In this document: positions 41,677-49,145 of the stretch, piece by piece
Numbering within the stretch: the first letter of the stretch is position 1
How the letters are laid out: every line of letters starts with the position of its first letter
Source of the DNA: a virus
IMG/VR virus record: IMGVR_UViG_3300017991_000064
Coordinates: 42,875 to 106,874 of that record
Strand: one strand, 5' to 3'
Length of the DNA: 64,000 bases
Made by a program: the position numbers and the translations under genes
Notes under the pieces: generated by a model
The model's input: the letters and a program-made list of their open reading frames with translations, nothing else
Told to the model about the DNA's origin: nothing
Database searches by the model: none

Positions 41677-42180
41677 TTAACCAGTTACTCTCTCAGCGTG
41701 AACCTCGAAGGTACCAGTTAGTTTGTATACTTGGTTTCTGTCCTCTCCCATTCTAGGATGAGATAAGGATGATAAAAATCCTGTGTATGTAAAAGTCTTA
41801 AAGACCTGATTTCCAGTTTGTTCATAGATATATATAGAGAGATCCCTCTGATATTCCACAGGATAATTAAGCAGACCGTCTTTGGTTCTATTACTTCTAA
41901 CCCAAGTATCAAAGTAGTTTAGAATCTCTGCTTTTTGTTCATCCGTGATTAACACATCGAATGAAATATCAGTTCTTTGCTCATTCAAAGGAACCTTAAT
42001 TTGCTCTGAAGCTTCATTCCTGATGTTATTAGTATTAAACTCCTTGGATGGAACCCCAATCTTCACTATAAGGTTCTCAATATTTAGGTCCTGAAATTCC
42101 ACGCGGTACTTGTAACACTTAAGAAATGACATGAGTAGGGTGGGGGAAAAGACCCCCACCCCAGCGTTTCTCGATGCCAT
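41677..42180 (-). CDS. Tail tube-like protein 2 (gp19-like)
   Basis: A 167-residue tube-family protein: KYRVEFQDLNIENLIVKIG (first strand pair), LITDEQKAEILNYFDTWV, YPVEYQRDLSIYIY, TYTGFLSSLSH, then LTGTFEVHAERV, in the strand order of gp19/P2 FII tube subunits. Two starts are possible. ATG 42180 overlaps the sheath stop (TAATG), with GAAGGTG upstream. ATG 42132 gives the N-terminus MSFLKCYKYRVEF but has no SD. A strong hairpin (42138-42161) lies between them. It follows the sheath gene, the usual place of the tube gene. Confidence 0.72.
   Translation of the reverse strand: MASRNAGVGVFSPTLLMSFLKCYKYRVEFQDLNIENLIVKIGVPSKEFNTNNIRNEASEQIKVPLNEQRTDISFDVLITDEQKAEILNYFDTWVRSNRTKDGLLNYPVEYQRDLSIYIYEQTGNQVFKTFTYTGFLSSLSHPRMGEDRNQVYKLTGTFEVHAERVTG
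42138..42161 (-). terminator. Strong hairpin at sheath/tube junction
   Basis: A perfect nine-base-pair GC stem (GGGTGGGGG with CCCCCACCC, six-base loop) lies 19-42 bases beyond the sheath stop, at codons 7-15 of the next reading frame. It may act as a partial terminator or RNA-stabilising 3' end after the sheath. If the tube gene starts at 42180, the stem lies inside its coding region. Confidence 0.6.
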
Positions 42181-44081
42181 TAAGCTACACCTTCAGTTAC
42201 GAACACTGAAGAAGGAGCAACAACAACCTTAACATACAGATTCTTAATCAACCGAGTAGGTGACATATAGAATTCTGCATTGAGATCTTCAGAATCAAGA
42301 TCGTTGATGTCAAGGTCACATTTAGGGTCTGGTGATGTCTCAAGTATGGCTTCCTGAGCAACCAACCAATCCCTCTCTTCCTTCAGTACACCCTGGAACC
42401 TAGCTATCCTCGTGGGAGTCAGATACTTAAATCTGAATCCAACAGCCAGGTTCCTTATCCTTCGTTTCACATAGTTGAGAAGCAATCTGATTGCAATAGA
42501 CTGAGCATAGCCTTCCTTCGGGTGGGAGGTGAACTCAGTCTCAACCACATTGCCAACCCCAGTGAAGTACCGAACCGGGTTAATCTCAGCATCAGCAAGG
42601 GATTCAGCTTCAGATTCTGTAAGAATCCTTTCTACCGTCCCCATGAGTTTGAAATCATCCCCAATAGGCACCTGGAAGATGCTATAGTTCGGATCGAGGA
42701 ACAAAGGCTGCATTGCAGATGAAGCATAGAGCGGTACATCGCTGATATCATTGTCCACATCCTCAAAGGATAGATTCGGATAATACCAACAACTGTACTT
42801 CGAATCTATACCTGTTCCCTCCTTGTGGGTGATAGCATCAGCAGGTATTGTCCCCCATGGAATTGAAAGAACTGCAATTGACTGTTCAGCTGTTTCGCAG
42901 ATTGATTCAATCTTCTGTTGGATAGTAGACGTCGTGTAACCACAGTCAGGAAAGCAATGTGGTTTCAGAGCTGCCAGATCAGACAGATAATCCAGAGCAG
43001 TTACAATGTCACCAGCAGCGGGTTCTGAACCATTGTCTCCCCCACCAAACAGAAGCTGTGTTGCCTGAGCTTCTGGTAGTACAGTTTCAGCAATGACATC
43101 ATTGTTGATAACATTGATATATGCACTCTTTCCATTTATCTTGTCTTCAATGAACTGACTCCGACCAAAACCATCCTTCTTGTTGGTATTCCTAGATACC
43201 TCATATTCCTCAAGGAACTCATAGGTTGCCAGGTCACTGTCATACCGATAGACAGAAAGAACAAAGGTTTCATCGGTTGCATCAACACCAGTAACAGTTA
43301 CCGCCAGGTTGTTGTCAACCTGGCCCCAATACTTTCCGACCACCAGGAAAAGCTCGTTAGCCTGGAAAACGTAGGTATTGGGATCAAGGAGACCAGTTGT
43401 TAAGGCATGATTACCAAAACCATCTGGGTCAACATCAAAAGTGAAACCAGCACCAGATACATCATTCGGGGCAGCTAGTACCACACCCTTGTTGGCATTG
43501 GTTACTGTTACCTCAGCCGCCGGTGGGTTAGGAGCAGAGAAGTCTGCTTCAGCATCGAGGGCTGTAGCTACAGCATCTGCAACATCATTGGCAGTATCAG
43601 CGGTACTAATGCTAACCTTTACATTCTCCACATTGTCAGCACTATCATCCGGCTCATTGGTACCTGCGGCATCAATATCAAACCATACCTGATAGGTTGT
43701 TGATGGAGAACTGATAGTAAAGTAATCACCCTGACTGATGGCAGCTTCTGCAACACAAGTTACATCGGTTACCTCAGCAACCGGTGAATCCTTGGATACG
43801 ATTATTGCACCACCAGCAAGCATCCCATCGGCTATTCTCATACACCAGGTGGGTGCCTTAGCAATTGCTGCCATTGCAGCGTAGTAGAACTTGGTATCAA
43901 AACCACGAGCAGCTCCACCGAAGATCCTTACGAAATCACTCTGCTTCTCAAGAAGCATAGGTGTAAATGGCTGGCCCTGTTTTGCATAACCGAAGGCTAC
44001 ACCATACTTACCCAGATCACGTGAGGCTTTATTCGGTTCGACGATTTGCTCAATGATCTTCAGTTCAGGAAGTTTTCCCAT
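42180..44081 (-). CDS. Contractile tail sheath protein (gp18-like)
   Basis: A 633-residue sheath subunit. The N-terminal region (LPELKIIEQIVEPNKASRDL, FGYAKQGQPFTPMLLEKQSD, FGGAARGFDTKFYYAAMAA) is the family opening. A domain inserted at about 120-200 (YQVWFDIDAAGTNEPDDSAD) is like an adhesion-type extra domain found in many phage structural proteins. The C-terminal part (ILTESEAESLADAEINPVRYF, QSIAIRLLLNYVKRRIRN, FYMSPTRLIKNLYVKVVV) is the conserved sheath core with the terminal strand that links subunits. AAGGAGG with spacer AAAAGAAA precedes ATG. It is flanked on both sides by tube-like genes. Contraction drives the tube through the envelope. Confidence 0.92.
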   Translation of the reverse strand: MGKLPELKIIEQIVEPNKASRDLGKYGVAFGYAKQGQPFTPMLLEKQSDFVRIFGGAARGFDTKFYYAAMAAIAKAPTWCMRIADGMLAGGAIIVSKDSPVAEVTDVTCVAEAAISQGDYFTISSPSTTYQVWFDIDAAGTNEPDDSADNVENVKVSISTADTANDVADAVATALDAEADFSAPNPPAAEVTVTNANKGVVLAAPNDVSGAGFTFDVDPDGFGNHALTTGLLDPNTYVFQANELFLVVGKYWGQVDNNLAVTVTGVDATDETFVLSVYRYDSDLATYEFLEEYEVSRNTNKKDGFGRSQFIEDKINGKSAYINVINNDVIAETVLPEAQATQLLFGGGDNGSEPAAGDIVTALDYLSDLAALKPHCFPDCGYTTSTIQQKIESICETAEQSIAVLSIPWGTIPADAITHKEGTGIDSKYSCWYYPNLSFEDVDNDISDVPLYASSAMQPLFLDPNYSIFQVPIGDDFKLMGTVERILTESEAESLADAEINPVRYFTGVGNVVETEFTSHPKEGYAQSIAIRLLLNYVKRRIRNLAVGFRFKYLTPTRIARFQGVLKEERDWLVAQEAILETSPDPKCDLDINDLDSEDLNAEFYMSPTRLIKNLYVKVVVAPSSVFVTEGVA

Positions 44082-44116
44082 TTTCTTTTACCTCCTTTAT
44101 TTTCCTGAAATCGTCA

Positions 44117-44653
44117 TCACGAATGCAGATAGATATCATACAGCCACGTGATACTCAGATCCACCTTAGCTGTCTTGTCTGCGTAGTCAAGGTTCGTATC
44201 TGGATTTGAGGACGGCTGAGCATTCTTCAGAGTGTAGGTCATGTAAGCCTCATCTGCATCACTAAGAGCCTGTAACAACCTTAGCTGAATGTCAACAACC
44301 CTATCTTCCTTGCGAACTGCTTCACCAGTTTCTGGATCAAAAGATAGATCGAGCCAGGATTCAATGATCTTCAGTACTGAACCATCTATAGTTTCAGTGA
44401 AATTACAAGTCCAGTTGTGTTCATAAGAGGGAGCACCAGTGTCTGTAATCTCAATTCCCATGTAGTTATCAATGATTGGTTCCATTGACCGTTTAGGAAT
44501 TGTAAGACTCCTGACCCTCAACCTAAGAACATCTGGAGCATTGGGAACAATACCTGCTATTGCAGATGGTAGCCGGGGAAAAGACAGTTCCCATAGGAAA
44601 CCTTTTGCTACCGTTCCAAGGCCCTGGACCAAAGAGAAAGGAACTCTTGGCAT
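44117..44653 (-). CDS. Tail tube-like protein 1 (gp19-like)
   Basis: A 178-residue protein with the pattern of T4 gp19 tube proteins: FLWELSFPRLPSAIAGI, LRVRSLTIPKRSMEPI, then YEHNWTCNFTETIDGSVLKIIESWLDL, and a C-terminal VDLSITWLYDIYLHS. AAAGGAGGAG is a strong SD. Together with the gene at 41677 it brackets the sheath; this one resembles a gp19-type tube more than an adaptor, but either may be the true tube. Repeat copy B and a hairpin lie in its 149-base leader, suggesting its own promoter. Confidence 0.72.
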   Translation of the reverse strand: MPRVPFSLVQGLGTVAKGFLWELSFPRLPSAIAGIVPNAPDVLRLRVRSLTIPKRSMEPIIDNYMGIEITDTGAPSYEHNWTCNFTETIDGSVLKIIESWLDLSFDPETGEAVRKEDRVVDIQLRLLQALSDADEAYMTYTLKNAQPSSNPDTNLDYADKTAKVDLSITWLYDIYLHS

Positions 44654-44752
44654 GTTTGCTCCTCCTTTGTGAATTTAGGCGAAAGTAAATTTAATCGTAG
44701 AGATATCCAATGGGGTGTCACCCTTTGGTGACCTGTGGTGGGGTGTTAATTT

Positions 44753-44793
44753 TTCAATAGCGGTACCAAATTTTCATCCTGGCACCTATGATT
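44753..44793 (-). repeat. Dispersed intergenic repeat, copy B
   Basis: All 41 bases are identical to bases 5312-5352 (copy A) in inverted orientation, 39 kb apart. Only the left half of the full element (to CTATTGAA) is kept; the sequence then diverges. It lies 10 bases after the stop of the gene at 44803 and about 100 bases upstream of tube-like protein 1, in sense orientation. A short hairpin (GTCACC/GGTGAC, 44717-44732) follows it in the leader. Confidence 0.9.
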
Positions 44794-44802
44794 CAATGAT
44801 AT

Positions 44803-45459
44803 CTATGGTGCATCCCAATGAATTGTTTCATCGGTAACATGAAGTGCACCAAGATAAAGATCAACATTAATGTGTTTGATCTGCTTCCAAGCTTGAAGTT
44901 TTCTTATATATCCTTCCACCTCCATCGTTGTATTTATACCAAATCGATAACCTACATTGTATTCATCTCCTTCTCGATTAATATTAAGGTTATCAGCGTA
45001 GGTTAGCCAATAGAAGTACCAAAAGTCTGTGTACTCGGGATCCTGAATACAGAACTTATTCTGATCCTCCTGGTTGATATCATTCCCAGCAAACATGATC
45101 TCCAACATAAAATCATCCAGCATGGTCATATCATCAGAGAGTATGTTAAGGTCATACTCAACCAGTACTGGAAGTAATTTTACAGCAGGTGGGAGATCAC
45201 CTGGATCGTACACTGCTGTCAACTCTTCTAATGATGCACCTGAGTGAACCATTGGGAAATTGGCAGCTTCTGTCATCTTCCTAACACCAGTTTTTCTGAA
45301 CCAGAAGATAGGAAACTGTTTGTTATCATACTGAGCTAAAGCTTTTCTTAATGCTGTCTCACTCTCAGCATAAACAACCTTAGGTGGATTCCCACAAGTT
45401 CCAGGAACACGAATTGATTCGTATATCTGCCTAATTTCATTATTGATCAGTAGGAACAT
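44803..45459 (-). CDS. Structural protein, tail/neck region, unknown
   Basis: A 218-residue protein without a family I can name. It contains VKLLPVLVEYDLNILSDDMT, then DFMLEIMFAGNDINQEDQNKF and WYFYWLTYADNLNINREGDEYN, with aromatic and acidic character, and ends GALHVTDETIHWDAP. Position between the neck-type genes and the tube suggests a tail terminator or head-tail joining protein (inference only). It overlaps the upstream gene by 20 bases, so translation is coupled. Confidence 0.6.
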   Translation of the reverse strand: MFLLINNEIRQIYESIRVPGTCGNPPKVVYAESETALRKALAQYDNKQFPIFWFRKTGVRKMTEAANFPMVHSGASLEELTAVYDPGDLPPAVKLLPVLVEYDLNILSDDMTMLDDFMLEIMFAGNDINQEDQNKFCIQDPEYTDFWYFYWLTYADNLNINREGDEYNVGYRFGINTTMEVEGYIRKLQAWKQIKHINVDLYLGALHVTDETIHWDAP

Positions 45460-45880
45460 TACTTGCCTCCATACTAATCTTCTTTAGATAGTATTTATCA
45501 AGATCATCAGAGTCTGTTATGCTATCTCTGTATAGAGCCTCAGCTTCCTGCGAAGTACAACCATACCCACGATAAACGGGGATCATCTCGTTTGGAATAG
45601 AAGACCTGAACCATTCTCCAAGCTCTTCAAAGTAAGGAAAAAGAAGCACAACCTCTATATAGTTCTCCATCAACTTCTTCTGTGAAAATTTTCCATCATT
45701 CTCTTGTCTCTCTATAAACTTACCGTAGAACAATAAGAATTTACTGAAATCTATGTTGGGAAGAACCTTGAGTATGTTGTTTAGTTCATCTTCATCACCT
45801 AAGATATCCATGAGTTTTTGGCGTACATTATCATCAATCTTTGTAATGGTCATAATCTGTGGATACTGTTTTTCGCTCAT
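45440..45880 (-). CDS. Structural-region protein, unknown
   Basis: A 146-residue acidic protein, mostly helical (MTITKIDDNVRQKLMDILGDE, FSKFLLFYGKFIERQ, LMENYIEVVLLFPYFEELGEWF). No family is recognised. It overlaps genes on both sides (4 and 20 bases), showing it is a tight part of the head-tail operon. The high helix content and short length fit a head-tail connector or completion protein, but nothing is diagnostic. Confidence 0.55.
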   Translation of the reverse strand: MSEKQYPQIMTITKIDDNVRQKLMDILGDEDELNNILKVLPNIDFSKFLLFYGKFIERQENDGKFSQKKLMENYIEVVLLFPYFEELGEWFRSSIPNEMIPVYRGYGCTSQEAEALYRDSITDSDDLDKYYLKKISMEASNVPTDQ

Positions 45881-46998
45881 TTGAAGTTTCCTTGTATGGT
45901 TTCACCACCGGGATTCGAATCCATCATTACTTTCTCAAAAGCTTTCGATCGAGCTCCACTGTTATCAGCTTCCTCATTTATAGCATCCAGAAGATTAATC
46001 CTTCCAGGTTCTGTCTCCCTTGGTGGTTGTTCCTCGGTTTCTTCAATTTCATCACCTTCTGGTGCTTTGGGTTTTAGTGAACCCCAGGATGAGATTGGTT
46101 CGCTATCGTTCTCCAGGACCTCTCTACGTTTTGAAAGATATCCTGTGGAGGTGTATGATTCTTCAGGTCTTGACCGAGGAAGGCGGGTTAGAGTATCTCC
46201 CACTTCAGCATTTTCACCTATGAAACCTTGATGAACCACGTTTTCTAGGTTGAAGCTTTCGAGTATATCCTCATCTACAACATAGAAGTTTTTCTTAAAG
46301 ATAAGGTTAACAGCTCTGGGATCTGCTACCACGCGTTTGATGGTTTTTCTACCTACTCTCGTAAAGGAATCAACCCCATTACCCATAACCTTCGAACTGG
46401 TAGTTTCACCGGTAAAGAAAGGCTTTCCTGTCAGACTTCTACTGTTTGCAATGTAAGGATTGCTCTTAAAGAATTCGATCAGTTCCTTGAATAACCTTGA
46501 AGATATTCGCTTATTCCAATGGATACCTAGGTATGAATCCTCAGTGTGTTCCCACCATAGGCAATAAATTGTGGTCCCATACTCGAACTGTTGTTCAATG
46601 TTCATCTTGGCTGAAACGTCATTCCACTCATCGAAGTACTTTTTTCCCCGTTTATTGACTAACCTTCTCTGAACCTCGAATGTACCCCCATGATCAGGTT
46701 GAATACCATGAATCTGCATCTGGTAAGCATGTATCATTTCATGAGCCAGAATCATAACTAGAGTAGCTTCATCCTTGGCCGCTAGTTTGTTCACCACAAT
46801 TGCTTCAGAACCTGGTACTAAAGTATACCCCCCTTGGCCATCAGGTCTTGCAGAAGATCGATACGTTCCCCCACTTTTCCTTTTTGTACCTACTGAGGTT
46901 CTAAAAGTAATCTGTTCAATGTTTAGCGTACTATTGAATAGTTTCTGATTCAGCTCTCTTGCTAACTCTTTTAGTTTCCTACCGGTTATCTTAAACAT
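45877..46998 (-). CDS. SprT-like zinc metallopeptidase in structural operon
   Basis: A 373-residue protein. The N-terminal domain (about residues 5-190) holds the metallopeptidase motif AHEMIHAYQ (H86, E87, H90) and a third ligand His in PDHGGTFEVQRRLV (H103), the arrangement of SprT/SprTN-like proteases (HExxH plus H). LARELNQKLFNSTL at the N-terminus is usual for SprT-like proteins. Residues about 195-373 are a low-complexity, charged tail with proline- and acid-rich parts. SprTN-type enzymes cut proteins cross-linked to DNA; in a head operon it could instead process a virion protein. It overlaps the next gene by four bases. Activity is inferred. Confidence 0.75.
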   Translation of the reverse strand: MFKITGRKLKELARELNQKLFNSTLNIEQITFRTSVGTKRKSGGTYRSSARPDGQGGYTLVPGSEAIVVNKLAAKDEATLVMILAHEMIHAYQMQIHGIQPDHGGTFEVQRRLVNKRGKKYFDEWNDVSAKMNIEQQFEYGTTIYCLWWEHTEDSYLGIHWNKRISSRLFKELIEFFKSNPYIANSRSLTGKPFFTGETTSSKVMGNGVDSFTRVGRKTIKRVVADPRAVNLIFKKNFYVVDEDILESFNLENVVHQGFIGENAEVGDTLTRLPRSRPEESYTSTGYLSKRREVLENDSEPISSWGSLKPKAPEGDEIEETEEQPPRETEPGRINLLDAINEEADNSGARSKAFEKVMMDSNPGGETIQGNFK

Positions 46999-47608
46999 AC
47001 TTCTGTCTCCATCTTTTTAGAATCCGTAGGGTATTGAATGGTAGAACATCAAGTACTAGTTGCATATGTTTACAATACATACCCCTGAGTTTTGGATTCC
47101 TCTGATCGGGATACCGATCCTCCTCTCTTCCGGGAATGATTGAGTCTAGGTCGGTATTGATGTATTGAAAACCCCAGTAAAGAAATGATGGACATGAACA
47201 GTAGATCTCAATGTCTCCAGAATTTATCGCTAACTCAAAGACATCACGAAGTGTTAGCTTCCCTGCTTCATATTCTTCTAAGAGATTGTCGAGATCAACC
47301 AACCTAACTCTTTGAGTATATTCTCTACCGGTCTCAGCAAACTTGGAAGATTTGGTTCTGAAAACAATTGTATCCTTCGAGATTCCAACTAACCTTGTGG
47401 TGGTCAGTTCTTTAACCCTTTCTGCCTGCTTCAAGAAAGAAGGATCATTCATTAGTTCGAGTTCGTGTCTGTTTAATTCATTAACTGACCGAAGTAAGTT
47501 GAAAAAAGCAGCCTGATCCGAGATCGTCGGTATTCTTACATAACCTTTGCTCTCAACTAGCTCAGTTAACTCCCGAACCAGATACTCATGAAAATCTGTC
47601 ATCTTCAT
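46991..47608 (-). CDS. SWIM-like zinc protein, copy 1
   Basis: A roughly 205-residue protein (start ATG 47608 or 47602; a GTG at 47611 is less likely). The zinc signature is CSCPSFLYWGF (C138, C140 in ORF numbering from 47611) followed 40 residues later by GMYCKHMQLVL (C180, H182): CxC...CxH as in SWIM fingers, with extra conserved aromatic residues. NRHELELMNDPSFLKQAERVK forms an N-terminal helical region. A second protein with the same signature is at 59085. It probably binds DNA or a partner in capsid or neck assembly, but no role is known to me. Confidence 0.65.
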   Translation of the reverse strand: MKMTDFHEYLVRELTELVESKGYVRIPTISDQAAFFNLLRSVNELNRHELELMNDPSFLKQAERVKELTTTRLVGISKDTIVFRTKSSKFAETGREYTQRVRLVDLDNLLEEYEAGKLTLRDVFELAINSGDIEIYCSCPSFLYWGFQYINTDLDSIIPGREEDRYPDQRNPKLRGMYCKHMQLVLDVLPFNTLRILKRWRQKYV

Positions 47609-47611
47609 CAC

Positions 47612-48319
47612 CTACGCCGGCATCACAAATGGCCGAAGTCTCTCTTTCAATTGGAGCTCCAACTCTTCTTTCTCTTTGTTACCATCATCTACCATCTCCG
47701 CACCATCAATCTCAATTTCTACAGCTCTACTCTTTCTGAGTATAGACCCCTCGGCAATCTTGGCCAGAGCAATTGAGTACTTTCTAATCCACTCTTCAGG
47801 AAATCCGGTGTATTCAAAATCGTCATCAGTTTTGTCAAAGAAAAACTTATACTTAATGGTACAGTAGGGAGCTCCCCAGTTGGGACTCAGCATTAAGAGA
47901 CTCTGTTGTCCCCCTGGAGCACCATGTTTCAAGAATCTCCATCCTTCGCTAGGTTGAAATAGATACTGAATCATTGACCAATGGGTTCTAATGGCAATGA
48001 GTTCTAGGAGTGAGACATTGTTAGCATAAGGACCCCCATAACGACGTAGATACATATTCCATAGGTCATTCATATTCTGATCAAGTGCAGCATTGGTTTC
48101 GTTAGCGTAGACTTGCATCACGTCATCCACATGGGCACCTATGGTCAGAATATTACCAGAGACGGTTAAGGTCTCATAAGTGTAAAAGTAGTAATGACTA
48201 TTGAAATACTGTATTGCTTCTCTTACCTTAGTAACCATTTTTGGATCCTGAGAGATAAGAGGTATTGGTTCAAACTCATCTTTTATAGCTTGAACGAAGT
48301 CAGCGATCTTTGATGCCAT
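47612..48319 (-). CDS. Neck/head-tail region protein, unknown
   Basis: A 235-residue protein. NSHYYFYTYETLTVSGNILT and HVDDVMQVYANETNAALDQN look like strand/helix structural segments, with tyrosine- and glycine-rich parts (NWGAPYCTIKYKFFF). The C-terminus has a charged helix (EKEELELQLKERLRPF). No family is recognised. Its position among SWIM, SprT-like and SAP-domain genes after the capsid gene suggests a neck or head-completion role similar to T4 gp13/14 (inference). Confidence 0.58.
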   Translation of the reverse strand: MASKIADFVQAIKDEFEPIPLISQDPKMVTKVREAIQYFNSHYYFYTYETLTVSGNILTIGAHVDDVMQVYANETNAALDQNMNDLWNMYLRRYGGPYANNVSLLELIAIRTHWSMIQYLFQPSEGWRFLKHGAPGGQQSLLMLSPNWGAPYCTIKYKFFFDKTDDDFEYTGFPEEWIRKYSIALAKIAEGSILRKSRAVEIEIDGAEMVDDGNKEKEELELQLKERLRPFVMPA

Positions 48320-48365
48320 TGTCTCACTCCTAGATTAAATATGCAAAAAGCTTTTCAACCACCGA

Positions 48366-49055
48366 TTACTTCATATCCTGGTAGTCAACGATGCGGGTAG
48401 CCAGGTCCATCTTGGTTCCATCTGTATCAAGTTTGAACTTCTTACACATGGACTGAAGTTGAGCAAGCTTGTTTTCCTTCATGAGTTGATGAATTCTCTC
48501 TTCGCGATCTTCCTCTTCATCTTCACCCTCTTCTGGGGCCTCTTCCTCTTCATCGTCACCTTCCTCATCTACCTCTTCGTCGTCATCCTCGGTTTCCTCA
48601 TCTACCTCTTCATCGTCATCCTTTTCAACTTCAGGAACCTCTTCCTCCTCTTCAATCTCGTTATCTTCATCATCCAGTTTAAGGATTTCGACGAAGAGTC
48701 CCTGCTGAGAGTAGAATTTCACTGAGATAGCATTGATGAGTTCTAGAACATCACCGGGGTTGAGATGATATTCATTGTGATCCTCAGTAATCACCAACAT
48801 CTCGTACTTGTTCCTGTTAGTGAGTTTTAGATTCTTCTTCAGAGCGTATTCTGAACAAGCAAGCTTGTTTTTGTAAAGATTCTGAAAACCTTCAACATGA
48901 CCTTCTGGAAGGGTGATGAGCTTCGAGCGTCTTGGGAGAAGCGTAAAGCTTAGGCCATTAAAATTCACATTCACTGAAACTTTTGTTACGTTTGTCACCT
49001 TCAGGTGTTTCTTATCCCTGAGTTTGAATTTGCTTATTGTATGTCTCTTTACCAT
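48366..49055 (-). CDS. Head-region protein with acidic linker and SAP-like domain
   Basis: A 229-residue protein. Residues 1-130 form a beta-rich domain (VTNVTKVSVNVNFNGLSFTL, ELINAISVKFYSQQGLFVEI). A highly acidic linker follows (about 133-190, mostly Glu/Asp). The C-terminal 40 residues (LAQLQSMCKKFKLDTDGTK then MDLATRIVDY) match a SAP-type helix-extended-helix DNA-binding motif. It lies directly after the capsid gene in transcription order, separated by a terminator hairpin, so it could be a capsid decoration, head-completion or DNA-organising protein. AAGGAGG fixes the start. The acid-rich linker is similar to those of the other charged head-region proteins. Confidence 0.65.
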   Translation of the reverse strand: MVKRHTISKFKLRDKKHLKVTNVTKVSVNVNFNGLSFTLLPRRSKLITLPEGHVEGFQNLYKNKLACSEYALKKNLKLTNRNKYEMLVITEDHNEYHLNPGDVLELINAISVKFYSQQGLFVEILKLDDEDNEIEEEEEVPEVEKDDDEEVDEETEDDDEEVDEEGDDEEEEAPEEGEDEEEDREERIHQLMKENKLAQLQSMCKKFKLDTDGTKMDLATRIVDYQDMK

Positions 49056-49093
49056 TGAGATTTGCCTCCTTGGAAAAACATTGAGTGAAAATA

Positions 49094-49119
49094 GGGCCCC
49101 ATCAATGAAGACAGGGCCC
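49094..49119 (-). terminator. Terminator hairpin after major capsid gene
   Basis: Two GGGCCC arms (49094-49099 and 49114-49119; each self-complementary) can pair around a 14-base loop on the - strand, followed by TATTTTC. It lies 27 bases beyond the capsid stop. The partial T-run suggests incomplete termination, allowing read-through to the SAP-domain gene. Confidence 0.65.
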
Positions 49120-49145
49120 CATGTACAGTTAGACTATATTACCGA

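Noticed and set aside
44920-45500. TATTTATA-like strings as T4-type late promoters (TATAAATA on the - strand)
   Set aside because: The hits near 44928, 45490 and 54516 fall inside coding regions and not at gene starts, so they look like chance in AT-rich DNA.
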